Shown here piece by piece: positions 56,020 to 64,000 of a stretch of DNA of 64,000 nucleotides (position 1 is the first letter of the stretch; the number at the start of each line of letters is the position of its first letter). The DNA is taken from contig CABMPD010000010.1 in the NCBI GenBank assembly GCA_902388455.1, positions 1 through 64,000 of the forward strand. The letters run 5' to 3'. The notes below the pieces were generated by a model. That model was not told the origin of the DNA. It did no database searches and worked only from the letters and a program-made list of their open reading frames with translations. This DNA comes from an uncultured Alistipes sp. GTDB taxonomy: Bacteria > Bacteroidota > Bacteroidia > Bacteroidales > UBA932. The translations under genes and the position numbers were made by a program.

Positions 56020-57381
56020 ATGAGAATCGAACAGGAGTTCAGTTCCGCTCTTCTGTCGCTTTCCGGCGGCAGTGTGGACGGGCACAGGTATCTGCTGGGT
56101 GTCAGCGGGGGAATTGACTCAATGTGTATGGCGGAGCTTTTTCTGCACTCAGACCTTCATCCGCAGTTTGCCCTGGCGCATGTCAATTTTTCTCTCCGCG
56201 GAAGCGAGAGTGACGGAGACATGGCCTCCGTTGAGGAATGGGGACGGCGCAACGGAGTTCCGGTGTATACCAGAATATTCGACACAAAGGCTTATTCTGC
56301 GGAAAAATCCATCTCGACCCAGATGGCAGCAAGGGAGCTCCGTTACGGCTTTTTCGCAGACTTGATGGATGCGGAGGGGTTTGATTTTCTTTCCATTGCC
56401 CATAATCTGGATGACAGTATAGAGACTATTTTCCTGAATATAGCCAGAGGAACCGGACTTCGTGGACTGGCCGGTATCCCAGTGCGCAACGGCAGGATTA
56501 TACGCCCTCTGCTTGGGGCCTCCCGTTCTCAGATAAGGGAATATGTGGAAACCTGCGGGGTCCTGTACCGGGATGATCATACTAACTTCGAGTCGCATTA
56601 TGCCCGCAACAGGGTGAGAAACATCATTTTCCCCGAATTCCGGAAGATCAATCCTTCTTTCCTGGATACGGTCCGCCGTGATTCTGAATATTTTCGGGAA
56701 GCTTCAGATATTATAGACGGAGTATATGAGGGGGTGTATGCCAGAGTATGTTCTGCTTCGGATGATGGAGTGCTGAGTATAGACACCAGGATGCTGCTGC
56801 AGGAGGGGCATTGCGGTTATTGGCTGAACCGGATGCTCCGGGATTATGGGTTCAACAGCGGACAGATAGCCGATATCGGAAGATGCATGGAGTCGGGGCA
56901 GAGCGGCAGAGTGTTCCGCACCGGTACGCATGAACTGCTTTTCGGGACGGAGAGAATGAGGGTGTACCCTCTCAGGCAGGAAGAGGAGACGGAATTCTGT
57001 ATAGACCGGCCCGGCGTATATACATTCAAGGGAGTCCGTTTCCGCCTGGACTTTTTTCCCCGTCCGGCAGGATTCAGTCCTGTGCCGCAGGACAGCTCGG
57101 TCCTGTATTTCGCAGCGGATGACCTGAAAATGCCGCTTCTGTGCAGAAGCTGGAGACCTGCTGACCGTTTCCGGCCGTTCGGTATGAGGAGAGGATCCAA
57201 GAAACTCAGTGATTTCTTTACCGATCTCAAGCTGGACAGGGTTCAGAAAATGGCCCAGCCCATACTTCTTGACGCTGACGGGCAGATAGTCTGCCTGCCC
57301 GGCCTGCGTATCGATGACCGTTTCAGAATAAAAGCCCCGACGACCGTAGTCGCCGGAGCTTCCATTATCTCCAAGGATTAG
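56020..57381 (+). CDS. tilS: tRNA(Ile)-lysidine synthetase
   Basis: A 453-residue N-type PP-loop ATPase that converts C34 of the AUA-decoding tRNA-Ile to lysidine. The PP-loop is SGGIDSMC (about residues 28-35). AHVNFSLRGSESDGD, IAHNLDDSIETIFLNIARGTGLRGLAGIP and HYARNRVRNIIFPEF are conserved family blocks. The C-terminal TilS domain (SWRPADRFRPFGMRRGSKKLSDFF) is present. It is the last gene of the proS group and converges on sppA, 5 bp away. Confidence 0.95.
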   Translation: MRIEQEFSSALLSLSGGSVDGHRYLLGVSGGIDSMCMAELFLHSDLHPQFALAHVNFSLRGSESDGDMASVEEWGRRNGVPVYTRIFDTKAYSAEKSISTQMAARELRYGFFADLMDAEGFDFLSIAHNLDDSIETIFLNIARGTGLRGLAGIPVRNGRIIRPLLGASRSQIREYVETCGVLYRDDHTNFESHYARNRVRNIIFPEFRKINPSFLDTVRRDSEYFREASDIIDGVYEGVYARVCSASDDGVLSIDTRMLLQEGHCGYWLNRMLRDYGFNSGQIADIGRCMESGQSGRVFRTGTHELLFGTERMRVYPLRQEEETEFCIDRPGVYTFKGVRFRLDFFPRPAGFSPVPQDSSVLYFAADDLKMPLLCRSWRPADRFRPFGMRRGSKKLSDFFTDLKLDRVQKMAQPILLDADGQIVCLPGLRIDDRFRIKAPTTVVAGASIISKD

Positions 57382-57386
57382 CCGCG

Positions 57387-59138
57387 CTATTCGAAATAGT
57401 AGATGTACGGCACTCTTGCGTATATGCCTTTCTCGGCCTTGACGGACTCGAAGAGGCTTTCCATGATCTTCTCGGGCTCAGTAAGAGTCTCCACTGCCGC
57501 GCTGGCTGAGCCGAAGCTGTCCTTCAGTTTGTCCAGGCTGCTCTGGGCTTTGGGCCAGGCTTCGATTCTGTAGCTGTCCAGACCTGCCGCCACGGCTGCA
57601 TAGTCGACAGCGTCCTTTAGACCTCCTATCTCATTGACAAGGTCAATGTCAAGAGCCTCGTTGCCGCACCATACGCGTCCCTGGGCGATTTCGTCCACTC
57701 TTTCGGGAGTGAGGCCGCGGCCCTCAGCCACGATGTTGATGAAATGGTCGTAGATCATTTCCACCTGCTCCTGGAAGGCGGCTGTCTCCTCGCGGTCGAG
57801 GCTGCGGGTCATCGAACCCATGTCGGCATGGCGGTGCGAGCGGACTGTGACCGGATTGACGTGGGCGATGTCCTTGAATGTCTTTTCCAGGGATGGCAGC
57901 ATGCTGAATACTCCGATGCTGCCGGTAAGGGTCGTGTTGTTGGAGTAGATCTTGTCCGCTCCGGCAGAGATCCAGTAACCTCCCGAGGCGGCCATGGTAC
58001 CGTAGGACACTATCAGGGGCTTTTCCTGTTGAAGCAGCTCGAGCTCCGTGCGTATAATCTCGGCCGGCTGTACCGAGCCTCCGGGTGAGTTGACCCTGAG
58101 TACCACCGCTTTGACAGAACTGTCGGCGCGTATGTCGCGGATGATGGGCTGGAACTTGTCGGCTGTGATGCCCTCGGTGCTGCCGTCAGGATTGATCTGG
58201 CCGTCGGCGTAGATGATGGCTACCTTGTCCTTGGCCTTGTAGTCGGGCTTTATGCGGGCCTTGATGTATTTGTCCAGAGTGATCATCTTCACGTCCTTGA
58301 GTTTCTCGGCTCCGGCGAGGGTGCAGAGATTCTCCTCCATGCCGTTGACCGTACATAGCTCGTCCACCAGACCGGCATCGACCATGTCCTGGGCGGTGTT
58401 GAGTTCCAGGTTGTTGACCATGCGGTCCAGGTCGGTGAGGGAAATCTCACGGGACTCGCAGATGCTGCCTGCGGCGGCCTTCCAGAGGGCGTCCACCATA
58501 GCCTGGTTCTGTTCCCGGTTGGCCTCGCTGATGTCGCTGGCGATGAACTGCTCGCCGGCTGATTTGTACTTGCCGTGGCGGATCAGCTGCATCTCCACGC
58601 CGAAGCGGTCCAGAATGTCCTTGAGGAAGATGATGGTGGTGGCTATGCCGAGGATGTTGTTCGAGGCGAACTCGTCGGCGTAGATCTTGTCGGCTACAGA
58701 GGCGAGGTAGTAGCCTCCGAAGGAGAAGTTCTCACCGTAGGCTATCACGGGCTTGTCGGAGGCCCGGAACCTGTCGAGGGCTCCGCGAAGCTCCTCCATG
58801 TAGGAAATGCCGCTGGAGGATCCGCAGTTGGTCAGGTATATGAACTTGATGGCAGGATCGGTGGCCGCATATTCTATGGCCTGTACTGCGTCCAGGATAC
58901 CGACACTGGAGGTACTGGAGGTGAAGGGTACTATGGAGCTTACGTCGAATGGATCGGATACGGTCTGTTCTCCGATAGTAGAACCGAGGTCGATTTTAAG
59001 AACGGATGAGGGAGAGACACTTACTGTCTCTTCTGCCGGCATCAGGGCTCCGATCATACCTACTGCCAGCAAGAACAGCAGCCCCAGGGCAATGAATGAG
59101 CCGAGGATGGCTGCGAGAAGGTTTCTAAGGAATTTCAT
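57387..59138 (-). CDS. sppA: Signal peptide peptidase SppA, long form
   Basis: A 583-residue membrane-bound serine protease of the 67-kDa, duplicated S49 type, which degrades cleaved signal peptides. There is one N-terminal membrane helix (about 8-35). The first S49 half contains [21 protein letters not shown], with the Lys base in the dyad ([11 protein letters not shown], about 200). The second half carries the nucleophile in [20 protein letters not shown] (Ser about 390) and the block RVNSPGGS. The -7 box TATTTTTG is on minus at 59172 to 59165. It is divergent from the TonB receptor gene. Confidence 0.94.
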   Translation of the reverse strand: MKFLRNLLAAILGSFIALGLLFLLAVGMIGALMPAEETVSVSPSSVLKIDLGSTIGEQTVSDPFDVSSIVPFTSSTSSVGILDAVQAIEYAATDPAIKFIYLTNCGSSSGISYMEELRGALDRFRASDKPVIAYGENFSFGGYYLASVADKIYADEFASNNILGIATTIIFLKDILDRFGVEMQLIRHGKYKSAGEQFIASDISEANREQNQAMVDALWKAAAGSICESREISLTDLDRMVNNLELNTAQDMVDAGLVDELCTVNGMEENLCTLAGAEKLKDVKMITLDKYIKARIKPDYKAKDKVAIIYADGQINPDGSTEGITADKFQPIIRDIRADSSVKAVVLRVNSPGGSVQPAEIIRTELELLQQEKPLIVSYGTMAASGGYWISAGADKIYSNNTTLTGSIGVFSMLPSLEKTFKDIAHVNPVTVRSHRHADMGSMTRSLDREETAAFQEQVEMIYDHFINIVAEGRGLTPERVDEIAQGRVWCGNEALDIDLVNEIGGLKDAVDYAAVAAGLDSYRIEAWPKAQSSLDKLKDSFGSASAAVETLTEPEKIMESLFESVKAEKGIYARVPYIYYFE

Positions 59139-59164
59139 TGTCAGTTAAATTTGAATTACTCATA

Positions 59165-59172
59165 CAAAAATA
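59165..59172 (-). promoter_or_regulatory. -7 box of sppA
   Basis: TATTTTTG on the minus strand lies 26 nt upstream of the sppA ATG. No -33 element is evident. Confidence 0.45.
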
Positions 59173-59256
59173 GGAAAAAAAGCTATATCTTAGCACGTAA
59201 ATTATGGAATCGGCACTGCATTATCGGATATAACATTTTCAAACAGCAGTGTTGAT

Positions 59257-61551
59257 ATGAAAAAGAAACTGATTTTTATTGATGTGTTGTTCCTGCAGGC
59301 AGTTGCCGTGCAGGCTGTGCCGTGTCTGCGGCAGCAGGAAAGCCATGTCCTCGGTGTCGTTTTGACACTTAATCCGGAAGGAGAGAGGGAAGCAGTGCCT
59401 TTTGCTACAGTTTATTGGCTGGAGTCCGGAACCTATGCGGACTGTGATGGGGACGGAAAGTTCCGTATTGCCAGAGATGATGGCCGTGACCGGACGCTCG
59501 TGACTGCAGCCTTGGGATATAGAAGAGATACCATGGCCGTGGCGGACGATGTGGAATATGTGGAAGTATTTCTAAGGAGTGACAGTGAGTTGGATGAGGC
59601 TGTCGTGGTGGCCCGCAGCGATGCCAATTATCTTTTACGCTCGTCCAGTGTCAGGACGGAGGTAATATCCTCGGCTGGCCTGAACAAGATGGCCTGCTGC
59701 AACCTCGCCGAGAGCTTCGAGAACTCGGCCTCGGTGTCCGTGGGCTATTCGGACGCGGTCACCGGTGCCCGTCAGATCCGTCTGCTCGGCCTCTCCGGCA
59801 TCTATACCGCCATGCTGGACGAGAACCGCCCGGTGATGCGCGGTCTGGCGGCCCCGTTCGGCCTGTCCTACATCCCCGGACAGTGGCTGGAGAGCATTCA
59901 GATAGCCAAGGGACCCTCGTCGGTCATCAACGGAGTGGAGGCAATATCCGGCCAGATCAATGTCGAGCACCGCAAGCCTACGGATGAGAAGCCTCTGTTC
60001 CTCAATGCCTTCGTCAACAGTATGCTGATGGGGGAGCTTAACGCGGCGTCCTCCCTGCAGATAGGCAGCAAGTGGTCGACTGTCCTGATGGCGCATGCGT
60101 CTCATTCTTTTATGGATCACGACATGAACGGAGACGGATTCAGGGACGAGCCCCGTACGACACATCTGAACATAGCCAATCGGTGGCTTTATTATGATGA
60201 AAGCGGGGTGCAGGTGCGCTTTGGTGTCAAGGCTTTGTATGACAGCCGTATAGGCGGCCAGATGTCTTTCGGCCGGAATCAGGTGGACTCGCTCAGGACG
60301 ATGAACGTGCCCTGGGGTACCAGCATAACCAACCGGGGTGTCAACGGTTATCTCAAGGTCGGCGTTCCGCTCAATGCCGACAACTCCCGCAACATAGCCG
60401 TAGTGGCGGACTACACATATCATCAGTTCGATTCCTATTTCGGCCTGAAGAGTTTTTTCGGGAAGCAGAACTCAGGCTTTCTCAATATCATGTACCAGGA
60501 CATACCGAATGACTCTCACCGTTTTACTTTCGGGGTAAGGGATTTCTTCGACGGGTACGGCCAGATACTGCATGACGGTTATGTGGATCCTCTGTCGTCC
60601 TCCGGTCAGGCCGTCTTCACTGACTTCGATTTCTCGCGCCGGGAGAATTCTCTTGGAGTCTACGGAGAATATACCTATACCCTGGGAGAGAAATTCTCGC
60701 TGGTGGCTGACCTGAGCCTCGACTGGAACAGTCTCTACGGGCTTTTCCTCTCGCCACGGGCCAATCTGAAGTGGGCTCCTGCGGACTGGCTCGTCATCCG
60801 GGCTTCGGGAGGCCGCGGCACCCGTTCGCCCAATGTGGTGGTGGACAACCTCGGCATGATGTCCACCGGACGCCGTCTGGACATAGCCCCGGACCTGGGC
60901 ATGGAGTCCGCCTGGACCTACGGCGGCAATATCACCTTCTACATCCCGATAGGCTTCGAGGACAACTCCTATCTCAGTATTGATTACTTCCGCAGTGATT
61001 TTACCTCCCAGATTATCGTGGACCAGGAATATGACTGGAGTGCGGTAAGCATCTACAGTCTGGACGGCCCGTCGTACACCAACACCTGGCAGGCGGATTT
61101 CTCCGTAGAGCCTTTCGAGCGTTTCACCATTCTGGCTACTTTCCGTTATTCCGATTCCAAGGTATGGCTGAAGGACCGGGGTCTGGTGGAAAGGCCGCTG
61201 GTCAGCCGCTATAAGGGCGTGCTGAACCTCCAGTATGCGACCCGGATGAATATCTGGACCTTCGATTTTACGGCCCAGATCAACGGCCCTGCCCGTCTGC
61301 CGGACTTTGCCGTTAGGCCGGGGGAGAGCGGCATGAGCCCTGTCTACCCGGTACTCTTCGCGCAGATTACCCGCAAGTTCAAGGGGGTGGACGTATATGT
61401 CGGAGTCGAGAATATCACCAACTACCGTCAGGAGCATCCCATAATCGGGGCGGAGAACCCCTGGTCCCCTGATTTCAACGCTTCTGTGATATGGGGACCC
61501 CTGACTGGTGTAACTGCTTATGCTGGAGTGAGATTTACCCTTTGGAAATAG
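59257..61551 (+). CDS. TonB-dependent outer-membrane receptor
   Basis: A 764-residue receptor with a signal peptide, a carboxypeptidase-regulatory-like domain (about 30-110, PFATVYWLESGTYADCDGDGKFRI), a plug (about 120-230, with RQIRLLGLSGIYTAMLDENRPVM and SIQIAKGPSSVINGVEAISGQINVEHR) and a 22-strand-type barrel ending in GVRFTLWK. It is shorter than SusC-type receptors and has no SusD partner, so a metal, siderophore or cofactor ligand is more likely than a glycan. The downstream HMA protein, 30 bp away, suggests a copper or other soft-metal link; this is inference. Confidence 0.92.
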   Translation: MKKKLIFIDVLFLQAVAVQAVPCLRQQESHVLGVVLTLNPEGEREAVPFATVYWLESGTYADCDGDGKFRIARDDGRDRTLVTAALGYRRDTMAVADDVEYVEVFLRSDSELDEAVVVARSDANYLLRSSSVRTEVISSAGLNKMACCNLAESFENSASVSVGYSDAVTGARQIRLLGLSGIYTAMLDENRPVMRGLAAPFGLSYIPGQWLESIQIAKGPSSVINGVEAISGQINVEHRKPTDEKPLFLNAFVNSMLMGELNAASSLQIGSKWSTVLMAHASHSFMDHDMNGDGFRDEPRTTHLNIANRWLYYDESGVQVRFGVKALYDSRIGGQMSFGRNQVDSLRTMNVPWGTSITNRGVNGYLKVGVPLNADNSRNIAVVADYTYHQFDSYFGLKSFFGKQNSGFLNIMYQDIPNDSHRFTFGVRDFFDGYGQILHDGYVDPLSSSGQAVFTDFDFSRRENSLGVYGEYTYTLGEKFSLVADLSLDWNSLYGLFLSPRANLKWAPADWLVIRASGGRGTRSPNVVVDNLGMMSTGRRLDIAPDLGMESAWTYGGNITFYIPIGFEDNSYLSIDYFRSDFTSQIIVDQEYDWSAVSIYSLDGPSYTNTWQADFSVEPFERFTILATFRYSDSKVWLKDRGLVERPLVSRYKGVLNLQYATRMNIWTFDFTAQINGPARLPDFAVRPGESGMSPVYPVLFAQITRKFKGVDVYVGVENITNYRQEHPIIGAENPWSPDFNASVIWGPLTGVTAYAGVRFTLWK

Positions 61552-61581
61552 ATTTTGCCAAATTTATAAATTTTAAAAAAT

Positions 61582-61899
61582 ATGAAAACGTTTAAATTTT
61601 TTATGAAAACGGCCGTTGTCGTATTGATGTTGTCATTTTTTGCCGTAACTTCGTACGCCCAGAAAAAGAAGGCTCCGCTGCAGGAAGTCGTATTCTCTGT
61701 AAACCTTCACTGTGAGAACTGTGTCAAGAAAGTTCAGGAGAACATCCCGTTTGAGAAGGGGGTCAAGGACCTGAAGATATCCCTTGACGACAAGACCGTG
61801 TGGGTGAAGTATGACCCGGAAAAGACGACAAAGGAAAAACTTGCGGCGGCCATCGAGAAACTCGGCTACGAGGTCCTGGGTGAGGTTAAGCAGGAATAA
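61582..61899 (+). CDS. Exported heavy-metal-associated (HMA) domain protein
   Basis: A 105-residue protein with a signal peptide (about 1-27, ending YAQ) and one HMA ferredoxin-like domain. Its metal motif is HCENC (about residue 48-52, in place of the usual MxCxxC), followed by KKVQENIPFEKGVKDLKISLDDKTVWVKYDPEKT. Such domains bind Cu(I), Zn(II) or similar ions. An exported version next to a TonB receptor suggests periplasmic metal handling. It lies 30 bp after the receptor and 17 bp before the oxidoreductase gene. Confidence 0.9.
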   Translation: MKTFKFFMKTAVVVLMLSFFAVTSYAQKKKAPLQEVVFSVNLHCENCVKKVQENIPFEKGVKDLKISLDDKTVWVKYDPEKTTKEKLAAAIEKLGYEVLGEVKQE

Positions 61900-61916
61900 C
61901 ACACTCATTATAGATT

Positions 61917-62771
61917 ATGTACAAAATACTTAGGAAGAAATTTCTGACGCCGGCCATCTGTCTGATGGACGTTCTGGCGCCCCGGGTGGCTCAGTCAGCC
62001 CAGCCGGGACAGTTTCTGATAGTCAGGGCAGGGGAGAAAAATGAACGTATCCCCCTGACCATCTGTGATTACAACCGTGAGGAAGGCAGCGTGACCATCG
62101 TCACCCAGCTCGTAGGAGCCTCTACCCGCATAATCTGCAGCTATGAGGCCGGAGAGTCCTTCGCGGATGTAGTCGGGCCGCTCGGTCAGCCTTCCGAGTT
62201 TATACACCTGAGCCCTGAGGAACTATCGCGCAGCCGTTATCTCTTCATAGCGGGAGGCTTGGGAACTGCCCCCGTATATCCCCAGGTGAAGTACCTGCAT
62301 CAGGCCGGGGCAAAGGTGGACGTGATAATCGGTGCCCGCAATAAGGACCTGGTAATCCTCGAGGAGGAGATGCGGGCCGTCTGCGACCACCTTTATATAT
62401 GCACTGATGACGGCTCGTACGGTGAGAAGGGTCTGGTGACCGACATCATGGGCCGTCTGCTGGACTCCGGCGAGAAATACGACCAGGCGGTGGCCATCGG
62501 CCCCATGATTATGATGAAGTTTGTCACCCTCAAGGGCCGTCAGTACGGCATCCCTCTGATCGTCAGCCTCAATACCCTGATGGTGGACGGTACCGGCATG
62601 TGCGGTGCCTGCCGCGTGACCATCGCCGGCAAGACCCGTTTCGCCTGTGTGGACGGACCGGAGTTCAATGCCTACGACGTGGACTTCGAGGAGGCCATGC
62701 GCCGTCAGGGCATGTACCGCGACATAGAGAAGGAGAAGGACCACCAGTGTCATATAGGACTGCATCAATAA
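61917..62771 (+). CDS. Ferredoxin-NADP reductase-type flavoprotein (NfnA/SudB-like small subunit)
   Basis: A 284-residue FAD/NAD-binding protein of the dihydroorotate dehydrogenase electron-transfer/sulfide dehydrogenase group. The FAD domain (about 1-100) has GQFLIVRAGEKNERIPLTI. The NAD domain contains FIAGGLGTAPVYPQVKYL. The C-terminal [2Fe-2S] site is in MCGACRVTIAGKTRFACVDGPEF. Paired with the next gene it matches NfnAB or SudBA, which couple NADH, ferredoxin and NADP+ or reduce polysulfide. The 20-bp gap to the next gene supports one complex. Confidence 0.93.
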   Translation: MYKILRKKFLTPAICLMDVLAPRVAQSAQPGQFLIVRAGEKNERIPLTICDYNREEGSVTIVTQLVGASTRIICSYEAGESFADVVGPLGQPSEFIHLSPEELSRSRYLFIAGGLGTAPVYPQVKYLHQAGAKVDVIIGARNKDLVILEEEMRAVCDHLYICTDDGSYGEKGLVTDIMGRLLDSGEKYDQAVAIGPMIMMKFVTLKGRQYGIPLIVSLNTLMVDGTGMCGACRVTIAGKTRFACVDGPEFNAYDVDFEEAMRRQGMYRDIEKEKDHQCHIGLHQ

Positions 62772-62791
62772 CAACATCAGGAGATATAACA

Positions 62792-64000
62792 ATGGCTAAC
62801 AAGATACCCAGAGTCCCTGTACGCGAGCAGGATCCCGCAGTCAGGGCCCGTAATTTCGAGGAAGTATGCTACGGATACAACGAACAGGAGGCCGTCCTCG
62901 AGGCCTCGCGCTGCCTCAACTGTAAGAAGCCCCGCTGTGTGGAGGCCTGCCCGGTTTCCATTCAGATTCCCGCATTTATATCAAAGGTATCGGCCGGAGA
63001 CATCAAGGAGGCTGCCCGCATCATCTCTCAGGACAGCTCCCTGCCCGCAGTCTGCGGCCGTGTCTGCCCCCAGGAGACCCAGTGCGAGGGCTCCTGCATC
63101 CTCGGAGTCAAGGGTGAGCCGGTGGCCATCGGCAAGCTCGAGCGTTTCGTGGCCGACTGGAGCCGTCAGAACGGAGTCCGCTTCGCTGACAAGGCTCCCG
63201 CCAACGGCATCAAGGTCGCAGTGGTGGGCAGCGGTCCGGCCGGTCTGGCCTGTGCCTCTGACCTGGCCCGCTGGGGCTATGACGTCACCGTCTTCGAGGT
63301 GCTGCACAAGGCCGGAGGCGTGCTGCAGTACGGCATCCCCGAGTTCCGTCTGCCCAAGCAGGAGGTAGTGGAGTACGAGGTGGAGAATGTCCGCCGCCTC
63401 GGAGTGAAAATAGAGACAGACGTGGTGGTGGGAAGGACCGTCACAGTGGATGACCTCTTCGACAAGGAGGGCTTCAGGGCCGTGTTCATCGGCTCGGGAG
63501 CCGGTCTGCCCAAGTTCATGGGCATCCCCGGGGAGAATCTCAACGGAGTATTCTCCGCCAATGAGTTCCTCACACGCAACAACCTCATGCACGGTTACGA
63601 CCCTACATACGACACCCCCGTATTCTCCGGCCGCAGGTCGGTGATAGTCGGAGGCGGCAATGTGGCAATGGACGCCGCCCGTACCGCCCTGCGCCTGGGC
63701 TCTCAGGTGACGGTGGTCTACCGCCGTACCGAGAAGGAGCTGCCCGCCAGGGTGGAGGAGGTCCATCACGCCAAGGAGGAGGGCATAGAGTTCCGCCTTC
63801 TGACCAACCCCGTGGAGATCCTGGGCGACGAGAAAGGCTGGGTGCGCGGTCTCCGCTGCATCCGCATGGAGCTCGGCGAGCCCGACGAGTCGGGACGCCG
63901 CTCCCCCGTGCCGGTGCCCGGCTCCGAGTTTGAGATTGAGACGGACACCGTCATCATGTCCCTCGGAACCTCCCCGAACCCGATGATAGCCCGCTCTACC
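62792..64000 (+). CDS. Glutamate synthase-like NADPH oxidoreductase (NfnB/SudA-like), 3' truncated
   Basis: The first 403 codons of an FAD/NAD(P) oxidoreductase; the gene runs off the window. The N-terminal iron-sulfur domain has CLNCKKPRCVEACPV (about 42-56) and CGRVCPQETQCEGSC (about 85-100). FAD binding is at VAVVGSGPAGLACASDLA (about 145) and NADPH binding at VIVGGGNVAMDAARTALRLG (about 285). The family includes the GltD-like large subunit of NfnAB and SudA. The adjacent NfnA/SudB-like gene makes that pair more likely than true glutamate synthase. A CAGGAG site lies 8 nt before ATG 62792. Confidence 0.93.
   Translation, partial: MANKIPRVPVREQDPAVRARNFEEVCYGYNEQEAVLEASRCLNCKKPRCVEACPVSIQIPAFISKVSAGDIKEAARIISQDSSLPAVCGRVCPQETQCEGSCILGVKGEPVAIGKLERFVADWSRQNGVRFADKAPANGIKVAVVGSGPAGLACASDLARWGYDVTVFEVLHKAGGVLQYGIPEFRLPKQEVVEYEVENVRRLGVKIETDVVVGRTVTVDDLFDKEGFRAVFIGSGAGLPKFMGIPGENLNGVFSANEFLTRNNLMHGYDPTYDTPVFSGRRSVIVGGGNVAMDAARTALRLGSQVTVVYRRTEKELPARVEEVHHAKEEGIEFRLLTNPVEILGDEKGWVRGLRCIRMELGEPDESGRRSPVPVPGSEFEIETDTVIMSLGTSPNPMIARST

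Overview
The window looks like a chromosomal segment of a Bacteroidales bacterium, plausibly Rikenellaceae (Alistipes-like). The grounds are: recurrent TTTG-(19-21 nt)-TANNTTTG promoters; a long SecA with a C-terminal zinc tail; a small DUF4295 gene after rpmB-rpmG; a SusB-type GH97 enzyme; a class I fumarase; DUF4199, DUF3078, WbqC and FISUMP/BACON-type proteins; an editing-domain-free ProRS; and an lpxD-lpxC-lpxA cluster. The genus is inference. No rRNA, tRNA, CRISPR array, integrase or IS transposase was seen.

Layout. 1-985: non-coding, with a microsatellite and several inverted repeats. 992-1520: a decayed HigB-type toxin gene followed by an intact antitoxin gene. 1604-6772: secA, lpdA and a bactofilin. 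6773-8637: a non-coding block with four tandem-repeat systems (22, 19, 35 and 105 bp). 8638-10149 (minus): a GT2 glycosyltransferase and a DUF4199 membrane protein, divergent from thrS. 10231-15552: a translation block (thrS, infC, rpmI, rplT, lepB, rpmB, rpmG, DUF4295). 15608-17918: an M2-like metallopeptidase and an intact higBA module. 18011-31502: mostly minus-strand envelope genes (GH97, MacB-like permease, BACON/FISUMP lipoprotein, TPR-HTH regulator, M1-DUF1460 fusion), with a TlpA-like lipoprotein and an AAA ATPase on plus. 31816-40789: a second MacB-like permease, ORF6N protein, O-acetyltransferase, fumarase, YbaN protein, a second AAA ATPase and a MATE transporter. 40826-46276 (minus): a degenerate Rpn-type protein and the rimP-nusA-infB operon. 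46420-49792: lpxD-lpxC-lpxA-wbqC. 49799-59138: FadL-type porin, aromatic-rich lipoprotein, proS, a conserved hypothetical, DUF3078, tilS and sppA. 59257-64000: TonB-dependent receptor, HMA protein and an NfnAB/SudBA-like pair cut by the window end.

The strongest leads are these. (1) infC has no ATG, GTG or TTG that keeps its conserved N-terminus; it appears to start at AUC behind a perfect AGGAGG. (2) Two paralogous AAA/DUF4143-type ATPases each follow two copies of a locus-specific palindrome spaced exactly 32 bp apart, just upstream of the -7 box. (3) An M1 aminopeptidase is fused to a DUF1460-like cell-wall amidase domain. (4) RimP lacks its whole C-terminal domain. (5) LpxC is not fused to FabZ. 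(6) A 105-bp palindrome-bearing repeat recurs at two loci 30 kb apart. (7) A toxin gene with a clean internal deletion keeps its antitoxin partner.

Starts were re-chosen by homology or promoter position for several genes (thrS, infC, GH97, DUF4199, both MacB-like permeases where relevant, ORF6N, O-acetyltransferase, fumarase, the second ATPase, rimP, proS). Two genes that a length-limited or edge-limited ORF search would miss (DUF4295 and the truncated gltA-like gene) were read directly from the sequence.
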